A stretch of DNA of 64,000 bases from Cyclobacteriaceae bacterium YHN15 (GCA_003797895.1 RKQB01000010.1:124001-188000); one strand, 5' to 3'. Numbered from the stretch's first letter, positions 46,101-54,551 are shown. Notes: generated by a model from the sequence alone, not told the origin. Numbers and translations are program-made.

Positions 46101-46542
46101 GAACTCATCTGCTGAGGAGGTAAGTAAAATTGTACTATTGGTAAATGAACTTTTAGGTAGTAAAGTGCAATCAGTCGACAAAGAGGGGAAAGGTAAAATT
46201 CTTACTGAAAGTGATATTCGGATTATTACGCCTTATAATGCCCAAGTTGAACTACTGAAAGAGGCATTGCCTAATATTGATATTGGCACAGTGGATAAGT
46301 TTCAGGGTCAACAAGCAGAAATAATAATTTATTCTCTTGCCACCTCTGATCCACAGGATGCCCCGAGAGGAATGGATTTCCTATATAGTCCTAATCGCTT
46401 TAATGTAGCTATCTCAAGAGCGAAAGCCTTATTTATTATGATAGCAAGCCCAATGATTTTCGAACCTGAGTGTAAGTCTCCCGTTCAGATCAAGCTTGCA
46501 AATCCGTTTTGTCGATTTAGGGAGTGTGCAGGTGAAATTTAA
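43183..46542 (+). CDS. TM0106-type RecB-like nuclease fused to SF1 UPF1/Dna2-like helicase
   Basis: A 1119-residue fusion. The N-terminus is a RecB/Cas4-like nuclease: EVMDTKLAS (D/ExK core) near residue 130 and a C-x2-C plus C cluster (HCDICNWWERC) near 208-218, with an early Cys in ISCGH, probably for an iron-sulphur cluster. An RNase-H-like 3'-5' exonuclease domain (YLDLEGDP) begins near 316. The SF1 helicase has Walker A GPPGTGKS near 742, FVDEAGQ near 852, GDPQQLQQP near 875 and the final NVAISRAKALF near 1070. It acts on DNA or RNA ends. Gaps of six bases or fewer link it to the genes that follow. Confidence 0.85.
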   Translation: MRFLANQIIYSPTDLANHISCGHLTQLNKLAAFGELEKPHTYSRVLEMLRQKGISFEDQFLEQLKAEGKSIVIISRESKIAHKEVIEAMALGVDVIYQAKLTEEDEWEGWADFLIKAEGSSIFGEWCYEVMDTKLASDTRAGTILQIGLYSEAIAKIQGVSPKYMHVKTPESHQRYLVSDFSAYIRLIKRKLIQAVREGENTYPDPVPHCDICNWWERCNTQRRSDDHLAFVAGLGGSQTKELRVQGINTLENLANVSLPVPFTPSRGAKETYNKLREQARVQFQSRVDNKLIYEFLELVPDTGFFKLPEPSPNDIYLDLEGDPMVEPSGIEYLVGWVHQGQYYHIWAENSKKEMEAFESFMDFVITLKSQDPSCHIYHYAPYEPVAFKRLMGKYATREDEMDYLLRSGTFIDLYGVVRQSIRASVEKYSIKDLEPFYGYHRKIDLRELSSLKADYEYLLEIGMAQEATDIMRNAIQVYNEDDCRSTQILHEWLESLRLSLSEEGINIPRPELVSGEAGEGVTAHQERIRPIMESLLIGIPFDQEDRNQKQQANFILAHMLDWYRREKKSFWWEYFRLIDLPDHELLEERGALAYLDFTGERESVKKSVIDTYHFPSQEFDIRVGMSLKTQDEGTLGTVESIDPQNRLIRIKKGPSKADYHPISVFSIDNIRLSDKEVAIIELAEWVLENGITSEEQQFSAGRQLLLRTSPRVIETPVWSEDNVEYAHEWAKKLNHSVLPIQGPPGTGKSHTAGHVIVGLLKEGKKVGITALSHKVITNLMIKVKEVAEKTGFELQMIQKSSKGNQTEWLPWTTTENKAEILSKMDKVHVIGGTSFLWCLPDFRDSVDYLFVDEAGQLSLIDTLAISGACKNMVLLGDPQQLQQPQKGVHPQGTEVSALGHLLNGNQTILNEQGIFLDKTWRMHPDINALVSEMFYEGKLLSVEGLENQRIEGETTINGSGLRYLEVNHEGNTNSSAEEVSKIVLLVNELLGSKVQSVDKEGKGKILTESDIRIITPYNAQVELLKEALPNIDIGTVDKFQGQQAEIIIYSLATSDPQDAPRGMDFLYSPNRFNVAISRAKALFIMIASPMIFEPECKSPVQIKLANPFCRFRECAGEI

Positions 46543-46547
46543 ATTTA

Positions 46548-47279
46548 ATGATTTCAGCAATTAAGTTCTTTATGACCAATGCACAAAAATTTATAGACTA
46601 TTACAACGAGCTTGACAAGGCCTTTGCCAAGGCTTTGGGCCAATTAGAGTATGTTCCTTTCTCGCAAAGAATAAGTGAGCTTATAAGCAGAAATCCAGTG
46701 GTCAGAAGATATAAGGATGACCTTTATCAGCTGGGAAATCTGAGAAATGCCATAGCCCATCATTCAAAAGGAGGAATTCCTATTGCAGAACCGTATCAGG
46801 AGACCGTTGACTTGATTGAAAAGATTTTACAGGACTTTAAGAATCCCAAGCGTGTGATTCCTGCTTTTCAGTTTGATGTCTTTCGCGTTAATTCTGACAC
46901 CCCTTTGATCAATCTGCTCCAGGAAATGAACGCTAAGGATTTTTCCCAAGCTCCGATCTTAGATGCTGATGGAAAAGTGATCGAAGTGATTTCCAGCAAT
47001 ACGATTTCTCGTTGGCTGTTTGCAGAATACGAAAATCAATTGATCGATCTGACTTCAGCCAAGATTTCGGACTTGATGCCACATATCGAAACGAAGAAGA
47101 ATTATGCACTGATCTCCAGGAATACTACAGTCTATGAGGCAGCAGAAATCTACTTAAGGAAGTCTAAGGAAAAGAAAAGCAAACTGGACTGCCTGATCAT
47201 TACCCATAATGGCAAGCCCACCGAGAAATTGATGGGGATCGTTTGTATTGAGGATATTGCGGAGTATTTAATGGATTAA
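46548..47279 (+). CDS. Predicted HEPN-CBS protein
   Basis: A 243-residue protein. The first 100 residues are all helical and contain LRNAIAHH with Arg66 and His71, the R-x4-H pattern of HEPN ribonucleases. The rest (about 105-243) holds two CBS domains (SQAPILDADGKVIEVISS; LDCLIITHNGKPTEKLMGIV), which in other proteins bind adenine nucleotides. The fold assignment of the N-terminus is inferred from the motif and helicity, so I am moderately sure. It could be an RNase switched on by a nucleotide signal. Starts at 46548 and 46572 are both possible; gaps to neighbours are five and two bases. Confidence 0.7.
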   Translation: MISAIKFFMTNAQKFIDYYNELDKAFAKALGQLEYVPFSQRISELISRNPVVRRYKDDLYQLGNLRNAIAHHSKGGIPIAEPYQETVDLIEKILQDFKNPKRVIPAFQFDVFRVNSDTPLINLLQEMNAKDFSQAPILDADGKVIEVISSNTISRWLFAEYENQLIDLTSAKISDLMPHIETKKNYALISRNTTVYEAAEIYLRKSKEKKSKLDCLIITHNGKPTEKLMGIVCIEDIAEYLMD

Positions 47280-47281
47280 TC

Positions 47282-48106
47282 ATGGCATTCGAGTTTAATA
47301 AAATATATGTGATCGAATCTCTTGTTAAAGGGGAAAGAACCGGGCAAGAACTTTATAATTCGGTCATCCGTTGGTTTGAAGATCGGAGAGGGATAGGTTC
47401 TGAATTTTATTCAGTTGGAAGTAAAGAAGAATTAATTTCTTTGTTGGAGGAGATTTCATCTAATTGTGTTTCAAATGGATTTAAACCTTTAATTCATTTT
47501 GAAATTCATGGTTTGAAAGATAAGTCAGGATTGGCATTAGTTGATGATTCTATTTCTTGGGATAACTTATCTTATTTTTTGAGAAAAATCAATGAGGCTT
47601 CAAGATGGAATCTGAATCTTACGATGGCTGTATGTTATGGGAATTATTTTTTAAAAACACTTTCTCCAACAAAACCATCACCTGTTGCTGGATTTGTTGG
47701 CTCCTTTGAGGAAATTACTGAAGGAGATTTTGTTCCAAGGTTCGAAGACTTCTATTCTACACTACGAGATACTCTGAGTCTTGATCATGCAATTAATGCC
47801 ATGATGGACCAAAATAGACAGTTTGTAAAAGGATTTTCTTATATTGATGCAAGAAGGATTTTTTCTGAGGTGTACAATATGTATCTGGAACATCAATTCA
47901 CTGATGAGGTTTTATGGAAGCGCTATTTGATGGCATGTCAAAAAAATGCAATTAGCCCAAATCCAGAGATGTTTCAACCTTTTGTTGAATTAGCATATGG
48001 TAAAAGGGAGGAGTTTTTCATTGAGCAAAAGAAGATTTTCTTCATGATTAATGAATTTCCTGAAAATGAAACTCGTTTTCCAATCTTTTTAAAGGAGGTA
48101 ATATGA
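47282..48106 (+). CDS. Predicted caspase-like cysteine protease
   Basis: A 274-residue protein. Residues 65-125 follow the caspase/clan CD pattern: a hydrophobic strand ending in His-Gly (HFEIHG, His76), then SGLALVDDSISWDNLSYFL, and a second strand ending in Cys (LTMAVCYGN, Cys118). That places a His/Cys pair where clan CD proteases have their catalytic dyad. The C-terminal half is helical. The assignment rests on motif order only. It overlaps the McrB start by four bases and follows the HEPN-CBS gene by two bases, so all are translated together. It is AT-rich compared with its neighbours. A nuclease partner of unknown fold is the alternative. Confidence 0.6.
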   Translation: MAFEFNKIYVIESLVKGERTGQELYNSVIRWFEDRRGIGSEFYSVGSKEELISLLEEISSNCVSNGFKPLIHFEIHGLKDKSGLALVDDSISWDNLSYFLRKINEASRWNLNLTMAVCYGNYFLKTLSPTKPSPVAGFVGSFEEITEGDFVPRFEDFYSTLRDTLSLDHAINAMMDQNRQFVKGFSYIDARRIFSEVYNMYLEHQFTDEVLWKRYLMACQKNAISPNPEMFQPFVELAYGKREEFFIEQKKIFFMINEFPENETRFPIFLKEVI

Positions 48107-50097
48107 ATTTTTGGCATATGCAGATGCACCAGTCTAATTCCCCTCTTGGAATTGAAAAAGACATCCTAATCCATAGAGGTGTTATAGGGCTTGCCAGCTG
48201 GGACACAGAAGAGGCTGGACAACAGGAAGCATTTAAAAATAAAATGAAAAAGGGTGACATTGTCGCAATTAAAAAAGGTGCCACACCAATTGCATTGGTC
48301 GAAGTTGACGGCCCTTATTTCGAAAAGAATGACGACATACCATACGATTGGCTGGTTCGGAGAAGGGAAGTTAAGATTTTGGATTGGTACCGTCCGGAAT
48401 TAGGACTAAAATTATCTTCCCGAGGAACTCTGATTCGATGCGATCAGGATGGCGACGCGGAGTCCACCAAATCAATTTTAAAATGGTTTAACCTTATTCA
48501 ATCTGGAAAAATGAAAACTGAAGCAATAGACTTATTGAAATATAAAAAGCAGATCATCCTACAAGGTCCTCCGGGTACAGGAAAAACCAGATTGGCTAAG
48601 GAGATTGCGAAGGAATTGACCGCACCAAAGGACTTGGGTAGTCCTACACAAAAAATTGAGGAGTTTTTTAAAACTTTTAACTCGAGGAAGGATGAATATC
48701 TCGAAATACGTAAAGAAAAAGATAAGCTTCTGTCTGATTTTCAGGAACTGTTTCCAAAGGAAAATCTCAAGGATCTTACCCTGGAATCTTATTGCATTGG
48801 TACCGGTGAACGAGATAATTTCTGTTGGTGGATTGAGAGAGGGTTAAAGTCCCTTGGGTACTACTTCCCGGGTAGCTCAAGGTCCTATTTGATTTATTGG
48901 AACAAAGCGACGGGAGAGTATTCAACTCATTACAATCACAGCAAAGTTTTAAGGGAATTTATTGACCCAAAGGAGGGGATGAAAAAGCTCGCCGAAGTGC
49001 TTCACGGATTTGTCAATAACCCCTCAACATATGATTTGAATAGCCTGCCCTTTGGTTGGAGCTTTATCATTAAGGTTCTTCATAGTTATTATCCTGAGAA
49101 GTATTTCCCCACAAATGGGCACAAATACATGGTTAATATTCTAAACCTATTGGGGATCAAGAGCCAAGGAAAAAACACCTATGAGTTGAATTTGATGCTT
49201 CAGCAGTACTTTGATGAAAAGTCTAAGGAGTACAATTGTGATATGAGAAATTATGAGTTTGTAAACTTTTTAAGAGGGGAATTTGATCTTCACGGAGAAA
49301 TCGAGATGATCAGTGAAAAGGTAGTTTCCAAAGGTGAATTCAAACTTATCCAATTTCACCCAGCCTATACTTATGAGGATTTTGTCAGAGGGATAGTGGT
49401 TGAAACAAATGACGGGCCCCATCCAGATTACAAGGTGGTTGACAAGGTTTTGGCAGAATTTTCCAGTAAAGCTTTAGCCAACAAATCATCTAACTATGTG
49501 CTGATTATAGATGAAATCAACCGAGCCAATTTGCCTTCAGTACTTGGGGAGTTGATCTATGCTTTGGAATATAGATTTGACCCAGAAAAGCCGGAAGAAA
49601 CCAGCGTGGAAAGCATGTATTCATTAAGGGATGAGGGTGATTCAGAAGTATCGGAAGGTAGAATACTCAGGTTGCCCAAAAACTTATTCATCATCGGAAC
49701 CATGAACACAGCCGACCGAAGTGTGGGCCATATCGATTATGCGATTCGGAGAAGGTTTGCTTTTGTCGATGTTCAACCACGATTAGATCCTGTTCACGAC
49801 AGTGCCAAAGGTTATTTTAAAGAGGTATCCTCCCTTTTTGTCAAAAACTACAAGGAGGTACTGGAATCTGAGCAAGCGCCTGAAAGATCGGATTGTCTTT
49901 CACCTGATTTTAGACCGGAGGATGTCTGGATTGGTCACAGTTACTTCCTGACTGATAAAACAGGAGAAGAAGCTAAGCTGGAGATCGATATTAAGATGAA
50001 ATACGAGGTCGTGCCATTGCTCAAAGAATATTTGAAAGATGGTATCCTGATAGATGAAGCAAAGGTGAAAGAGGTCATCCATACGATTTCACAATAA
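48103..50097 (+). CDS. mcrB: McrB-type AAA+ GTPase with EVE-like N-terminus and inserted domain
   Basis: A 664-residue McrB relative. Residues 1-100 form an EVE/PUA-like module (FWHMQMHQ, VIGLASWD, KGDIVAIKKGATPIALVEV), which reads modified bases in other proteins. Walker A is GPPGTGKT at 155-162. Walker B lies in VLIIDEINRANLPSVLG near 467 and the McrB signature MNTADRS near 532, followed by an arginine finger region (AIRRRF). About 230 residues (175-405) are inserted after Walker A where McrB is normally short, with a PGSSRSYLIYWNKATGEY segment. McrB powers McrC cleavage of DNA with modified bases. Its stop shares one base with the McrC start (TAATG). Confidence 0.85.
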   Translation: MNFWHMQMHQSNSPLGIEKDILIHRGVIGLASWDTEEAGQQEAFKNKMKKGDIVAIKKGATPIALVEVDGPYFEKNDDIPYDWLVRRREVKILDWYRPELGLKLSSRGTLIRCDQDGDAESTKSILKWFNLIQSGKMKTEAIDLLKYKKQIILQGPPGTGKTRLAKEIAKELTAPKDLGSPTQKIEEFFKTFNSRKDEYLEIRKEKDKLLSDFQELFPKENLKDLTLESYCIGTGERDNFCWWIERGLKSLGYYFPGSSRSYLIYWNKATGEYSTHYNHSKVLREFIDPKEGMKKLAEVLHGFVNNPSTYDLNSLPFGWSFIIKVLHSYYPEKYFPTNGHKYMVNILNLLGIKSQGKNTYELNLMLQQYFDEKSKEYNCDMRNYEFVNFLRGEFDLHGEIEMISEKVVSKGEFKLIQFHPAYTYEDFVRGIVVETNDGPHPDYKVVDKVLAEFSSKALANKSSNYVLIIDEINRANLPSVLGELIYALEYRFDPEKPEETSVESMYSLRDEGDSEVSEGRILRLPKNLFIIGTMNTADRSVGHIDYAIRRRFAFVDVQPRLDPVHDSAKGYFKEVSSLFVKNYKEVLESEQAPERSDCLSPDFRPEDVWIGHSYFLTDKTGEEAKLEIDIKMKYEVVPLLKEYLKDGILIDEAKVKEVIHTISQ

Positions 50098-51419
50098 TGC
50101 ATAGGCTACGAGAGCATTACACCCTTGAAATTGATATTCCTGAGATCAGGGTGACTGTTCCTGCCATTGTATTCAGAAAAAGAAGAGCTGATGGGGAATG
50201 TGCTTTATTTTCGTATGAAGGCCAAAAACTAAAAATCTCAAGTACCTATTATATTGGGGCAGACTGGATACCGGGAAATAAATCAAAGCATTGGTTTATG
50301 GTCGAGCCGAAATTGAATCCAAAACATGATCCAGAAACAAGTGAACCATTAGCTATCAGTAAAGAAGAAGAAACCCAATTGAAAAGAGTTGATGTGAGTA
50401 AGATGCTCTTTGATGCGCTCTCCCATCCCGAAGTTCATGAACACACTGACGAGTTGTTTGAGATCAAATTTGAAAGCCCAAGTATTTCCCTGCCCAAACA
50501 AGATGACCTGCTGTCTCCTTTGTTGATTATCCGTTTCCTGAAAGTTGTAAAAGAGATAGTACGCAAAGGGCTCAAAAAGAGTTATTACAAGATTAATCAG
50601 AACTTATATGGTAAGGTGAAAGGGAAAGTATTGGTTGGGCAGACCGTCAAACAAAATCATGCTAAGAATAAAGATTTACATACCTACTGCAGATTTGAGG
50701 AATTTGGTGATAATGGCATTGAAAACCGATTGATCAAAAAGACATTACTGTTTGTCCAAAGGTATCTGAATACATTCCAGGGTTTGAATGAACAGAAATT
50801 TTTCCAGCAAACAATGGATTTCATCCAACCGGCATTCAGTCAGGTTAGCCCAGATGTAGAGTTGCATAATATCAAGCATGTGAAGTTTAATGCTTTCTAC
50901 AAGGATTATAATGAGGCTATTCGATTGGCCAAAATGATTTTAAGGAGATTCGGCTATAATATCCAAGCCATAAAAAACCAAAGTACCATCGACACTCCCC
51001 CTTATTGGATTGATATGAGCAAGCTGTTTGAGTTGTATGTACTGGGAAAATTGAAGGAATCACCTTATGGAAAAGACATTATATTTCATCAAAGGACTTA
51101 TGGAAATGAATTGGACTTCCTCTATAAAGCCAATGACGACTCGGTAGTCTTAGATGCTAAATACAAGCCGTATTTCAAAGACTCTGTCAACCATCAAGAC
51201 ATCAGGCAGATTAGTGGTTATTCAAGGCTAAGGAGGATTCGGGAAAAAGCAGGTGTTTCTGATGAAACGATGTTGGACTGTGTGATTATTTATCCTGATT
51301 TAGAATCAGAAAACAAAGATATAACAAAGCTTCCAGGGGAACCAATCAAGGAATACGAGAAGGTTTGGAAAATTGGGCTGGCATTGCCATCACTTTCACC
51401 TAAAAAAAATGATTACTAA
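50097..51419 (+). CDS. mcrC: McrC-type PD-(D/E)xK nuclease subunit
   Basis: A 440-residue protein with an N-terminal McrC region (residues 1-200) that docks to McrB, and a C-terminal PD-(D/E)xK nuclease: NELDFLY followed by VVLDAKYKPYF near residues 340-365. McrC cleaves DNA (or, in related systems, RNA) when driven by McrB GTPase. It starts inside the McrB stop codon. It ends the operon that began with the RecB-like helicase. All catalytic residues are present. Confidence 0.85.
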   Translation: MHRLREHYTLEIDIPEIRVTVPAIVFRKRRADGECALFSYEGQKLKISSTYYIGADWIPGNKSKHWFMVEPKLNPKHDPETSEPLAISKEEETQLKRVDVSKMLFDALSHPEVHEHTDELFEIKFESPSISLPKQDDLLSPLLIIRFLKVVKEIVRKGLKKSYYKINQNLYGKVKGKVLVGQTVKQNHAKNKDLHTYCRFEEFGDNGIENRLIKKTLLFVQRYLNTFQGLNEQKFFQQTMDFIQPAFSQVSPDVELHNIKHVKFNAFYKDYNEAIRLAKMILRRFGYNIQAIKNQSTIDTPPYWIDMSKLFELYVLGKLKESPYGKDIIFHQRTYGNELDFLYKANDDSVVLDAKYKPYFKDSVNHQDIRQISGYSRLRRIREKAGVSDETMLDCVIIYPDLESENKDITKLPGEPIKEYEKVWKIGLALPSLSPKKNDY

Positions 51420-51574
51420 ATGAAAACCATATCTTGGGTTTTTGTCATTGAGGAAATGAATTTAAAGGAATAATTTAAGAAAAGAAATAATTAGGTTTAA
51501 ACTTTTAACGTAAGGTTTATTTTGAAAAGTGCTGCTTTTTGATTATTATGGATATCCAAAAATCCTGATAGTCA

Positions 51575-51922
51575 ATGAAACAGCCAAACAAGAAGATTTT
51601 CATTACCTCCAGAGTTCTGTTGACCTTTACAAGTCTCAACCATATCATCAATAAAAGATCATGTGATTTTGAGAACCTTTTGATGTCAAAACCGAATATT
51701 ACCTGTTTGAGAACTGGAGAAAGACCTATCTATGAAATCTGTTTCGACCGACAAGTTACCCTCCAGGAATTGAGAACCCTCAGAAAAAGAATCTTTGGCA
51801 AAAGCTGGCAAATAGCTGAAAAGTATTTAAAAATTGATCTCCGCCATGAAAGAATCGAAAAATATAAAACAGGAAGAATTCGAACGGAAAAGAGTGCTAT
51901 AGTAATTTATCAACCAATGTAA
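51575..51922 (+). CDS. Hypothetical protein
   Basis: A 115-residue frame rich in Lys and Arg, with LRTLRKRIFGKSWQIAEKYL resembling a DNA- or RNA-binding helix. I do not recognise a family. The start is uncertain, with an internal ATG near residue 37 (MSKPNITCL). It is convergent with the next gene, with the stops only 15 bases apart. Confidence 0.5.
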   Translation: MKQPNKKIFITSRVLLTFTSLNHIINKRSCDFENLLMSKPNITCLRTGERPIYEICFDRQVTLQELRTLRKRIFGKSWQIAEKYLKIDLRHERIEKYKTGRIRTEKSAIVIYQPM

Positions 51923-51937
51923 AAAGCTTGGAATGAT

Positions 51938-53830
51938 TCACTTTCCTGATTTCGCAATTTCGAATTCCCTTCCATAATCCAATCCCAGTTCTCCAATATA
52001 TTCAGGCTTGATCAAAGCCCAGGAAACATAGTAATAGACAAGGACCTCCTGTCCCGTAAACTGTTTACCGGGAACAGAGTCAAGTGATAGTCCTGTAATG
52101 TCTTGGTTTATGCCACCCTTTGCCTTCATGGCAGTCTCAAAGGCCACCGCCTCAATTTCCGCTTCATTCCTGCTATTGAAATACTCTAGAGCCTTGACCA
52201 TAATCCGTACAACCTCATGGTTGACTTCCTCCGTTACCTGATTGCCAAGGAGCTCACTGATCCGATTATGAAGTGGATCATCCTCCTTTCTGTCCAAGAC
52301 TTCCTCTTTCAGCTTGAAATACCGGTCAAGGTCAAGATCCCTGCCCCAATTTTGGATCAGTTCGTATTCCTCTCCGGGAGCCCTGTCATTCCGGTATTCA
52401 TTGAATTCTTCCCAGAACTGATCCACCAGGTCTTTTTCCTGCTTGGATAGGGGATAAACCCTTTCTGTTTTTACGCTATACAGATCATCGAACTGCCGTG
52501 CGGAAAGCGCATTGTACACTTTGATCTTGCTGATGATTCCAGATGGGGTGGCCGCAAGTATGGCGGGGTCAGTTACAGCCTGAATTGAAAGCTTGCCAAT
52601 TGCAGAAAGCGACAGGAACTGTTGGGGTCTCAGCTCGGGAAGATTCCTGTAAATATGGTCCTCGATAAAAAGATCAATGGGGGAATTGTATATCCTGCTG
52701 TTGGTGCCATGAAAGACCATGTCCGCAAAGCCCTCGATCCTCTCTCTGGAAAGCCCTTGACCGGCCAGCTTTTTCCCAGTAGGTTCCATCATGTCCTTAA
52801 ACCTTTTCTTTTCCAAAAAGCCACTTGTAAAGAGCATATTCAGTCCTTCTTTCCTGGCTTCTTCGATATATTTCAGGTGGGTCAGTTCATGGGCCACCAG
52901 GTGATCTACAAATGCCACATTATCCCTGTAGAGAACCAGGTGATAATCCCGCTTGTAATTCTCGGCAACTTCAAGCTTGGCCTCTGAGGGAATTCCGTTG
53001 TCCACCGCTATCCTGATATCAAGTGAAGTCATGGCACGGACTTCCTGCAGGTATCCTGAAAGTGCATCTTTGCCCATACCCCGTCTTACATAATCGGAAG
53101 CAACATTGGTCATGAACCCGTGGAAAACTTTTTCCTGTTCATTGTTCTCAGCATTCCGGAGTGCTCTGTTCCCATAGTCAAATGCTTCCAAGAGATTTCC
53201 GTCCTGATGAAAAAGGATGCCCAAACCATGAAGCGCATTGGGGAAATTAGGATTACTCTCCAGAGCCTTCTTAAAGAACCGCTCAGCCAGATTGTTTTTT
53301 CCTGCCTTGAGAAAAACACCTCCTATATTGGCCAGTACAATATGGTTCTTGGGATCAACTTCCATTACCTTTTCAAAATAGGTATAGGCCGTTTCCAGGT
53401 CATTGTACCTTCTTACATAAATATTTCCCATCAACAGCAAAGCCCATTTATTTTTAGGGTCGTACCGGAGCGACTCAATCAATAGATCAACCGCCTGATC
53501 ATACTGACCTGTCTCCTCAAATGCCTGGGCATAATTCCTGTAGTATTCAGAATCGTTTTTAAGCACCTCCCTTAAGCTTTCGAACACCGGAATGGCCTCT
53601 GCGTAATTCCCCTTCCTACAAAGCTCTGTGGCCTTAAAAAAACCATCCGGATGTTGGGGTTTCTGAATTCCCAAAAACTTGATCCTTACTTCCTGGTCAT
53701 TAATGTTCACCTCTATCTGCTCCCCCCTATAGACAGCAGCTATCGCTTCATGAAGAATGGTGTCATCTGAAATATCCACATTCCCAAAAATCTTTGATAG
53801 AAATGAATCCCGTTTGAATGTTAAGTGCAT
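51938..53830 (-). CDS. TPR protein with zinc metallopeptidase domain
   Basis: The protein has about 630 residues from my chosen start (MHLTFKRDSF); a longer frame to 53890 is open but looks spurious. Residues 65-230 hold at least five tetratricopeptide repeats (YAEAIPVFESL; YDQAVDLLIESLRYDPKN; AERFFKKALESNPNFP). A zinc-peptidase motif HELTH with LKYIEEA follows near residues 314-325. There is no signal peptide, so it works in the cytoplasm. TPR-peptidase proteins appear as sensor-effectors in some phage-defence and stress systems; that role is speculation here. It is a single gene between the McrBC operon and the replication genes. Confidence 0.7.
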   Translation of the reverse strand: MHLTFKRDSFLSKIFGNVDISDDTILHEAIAAVYRGEQIEVNINDQEVRIKFLGIQKPQHPDGFFKATELCRKGNYAEAIPVFESLREVLKNDSEYYRNYAQAFEETGQYDQAVDLLIESLRYDPKNKWALLLMGNIYVRRYNDLETAYTYFEKVMEVDPKNHIVLANIGGVFLKAGKNNLAERFFKKALESNPNFPNALHGLGILFHQDGNLLEAFDYGNRALRNAENNEQEKVFHGFMTNVASDYVRRGMGKDALSGYLQEVRAMTSLDIRIAVDNGIPSEAKLEVAENYKRDYHLVLYRDNVAFVDHLVAHELTHLKYIEEARKEGLNMLFTSGFLEKKRFKDMMEPTGKKLAGQGLSRERIEGFADMVFHGTNSRIYNSPIDLFIEDHIYRNLPELRPQQFLSLSAIGKLSIQAVTDPAILAATPSGIISKIKVYNALSARQFDDLYSVKTERVYPLSKQEKDLVDQFWEEFNEYRNDRAPGEEYELIQNWGRDLDLDRYFKLKEEVLDRKEDDPLHNRISELLGNQVTEEVNHEVVRIMVKALEYFNSRNEAEIEAVAFETAMKAKGGINQDITGLSLDSVPGKQFTGQEVLVYYYVSWALIKPEYIGELGLDYGREFEIAKSGK

Positions 53831-54074
53831 ATTGATAACCTTCTTTCCTGAGTTGAAACCAAAACTATAAAACAATAAACGGCAGGCCAATTAATTGATT
53901 TATTTTTTCTGCTGACATTGATATCCTTCAGGAATTTCCCCACCTTATTCCTGTATATTTTTTGATCTTGGTACCAAAACCAAAAAAAAGCAGTGTATTA
54001 TCCATCCACAAGACATTACCTGCCGTTTTTCCATGAATTCAGATATTTCTATTTAAAACACAATCCAAAAACCG

Positions 54075-54305
54075 ATGATCCAGATTCCTCAACCATCCCT
54101 ACCTGCAGCCCCTTTCCAAATCATTATCCTTGACCGGAAATATGCAGAAAGGTATTGCCTTCAAATGGACAGAACCTATACGGTTACATCCGTCAGGTAC
54201 CATTTGAAAAACAAAGAAATAAGGTTCTACACTTCAGATCAGCTATTCGACTTCCCTTGGTTCGATACAGCCTGCCTGCCCCTTCCCATGTTCAAAACCA
54301 ATTAA
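54075..54305 (+). CDS. Small hypothetical protein
   Basis: A 76-residue frame (FQIIILDRKYAERYCLQMDR, then YTVTSVRYHLKNKEIRFYTS) with coding-like composition but no known family. Its start region is proline-rich (PQPSLPAAPF). It may be a small accessory protein of the island. Low certainty that it is translated. Confidence 0.35.
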   Translation: MIQIPQPSLPAAPFQIIILDRKYAERYCLQMDRTYTVTSVRYHLKNKEIRFYTSDQLFDFPWFDTACLPLPMFKTN

Positions 54306-54505
54306 TTAAAACAGGCCTGTGGATAGACAGACCGAAAAACCATGGAAAAAGAAAAAAGGTAACCTATTTAATTGTGGCATTAGGGAGGAAGGTAAATAAG
54401 AAGAACAACTTTTATTCCCATCTGCAAAAAATGAAAGGGTAGGGAAAAAAGACAAAAAAATCAAAGAAGTAACCTTAAAAGTAGCCCGATCAGTCGATCG
54501 AGATC

Positions 54506-54551
54506 TTCCGCCGCTGCGCGCTCCCCTATAAAAAGGGGAGCTGCGGCGGAA
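54506..54551. repeat. Strong GC-rich hairpin beyond the primase gene
   Basis: TTCCGCCGC at 54506-54514 pairs with GCGGCGGAA at 54543-54551, with an inner CTCCCC / GGGGAG stem. It lies 42 bases after the stop of the Toprim-AAA gene and has no T-run, so it may be a replication or repeat element rather than a terminator. Confidence 0.5.
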
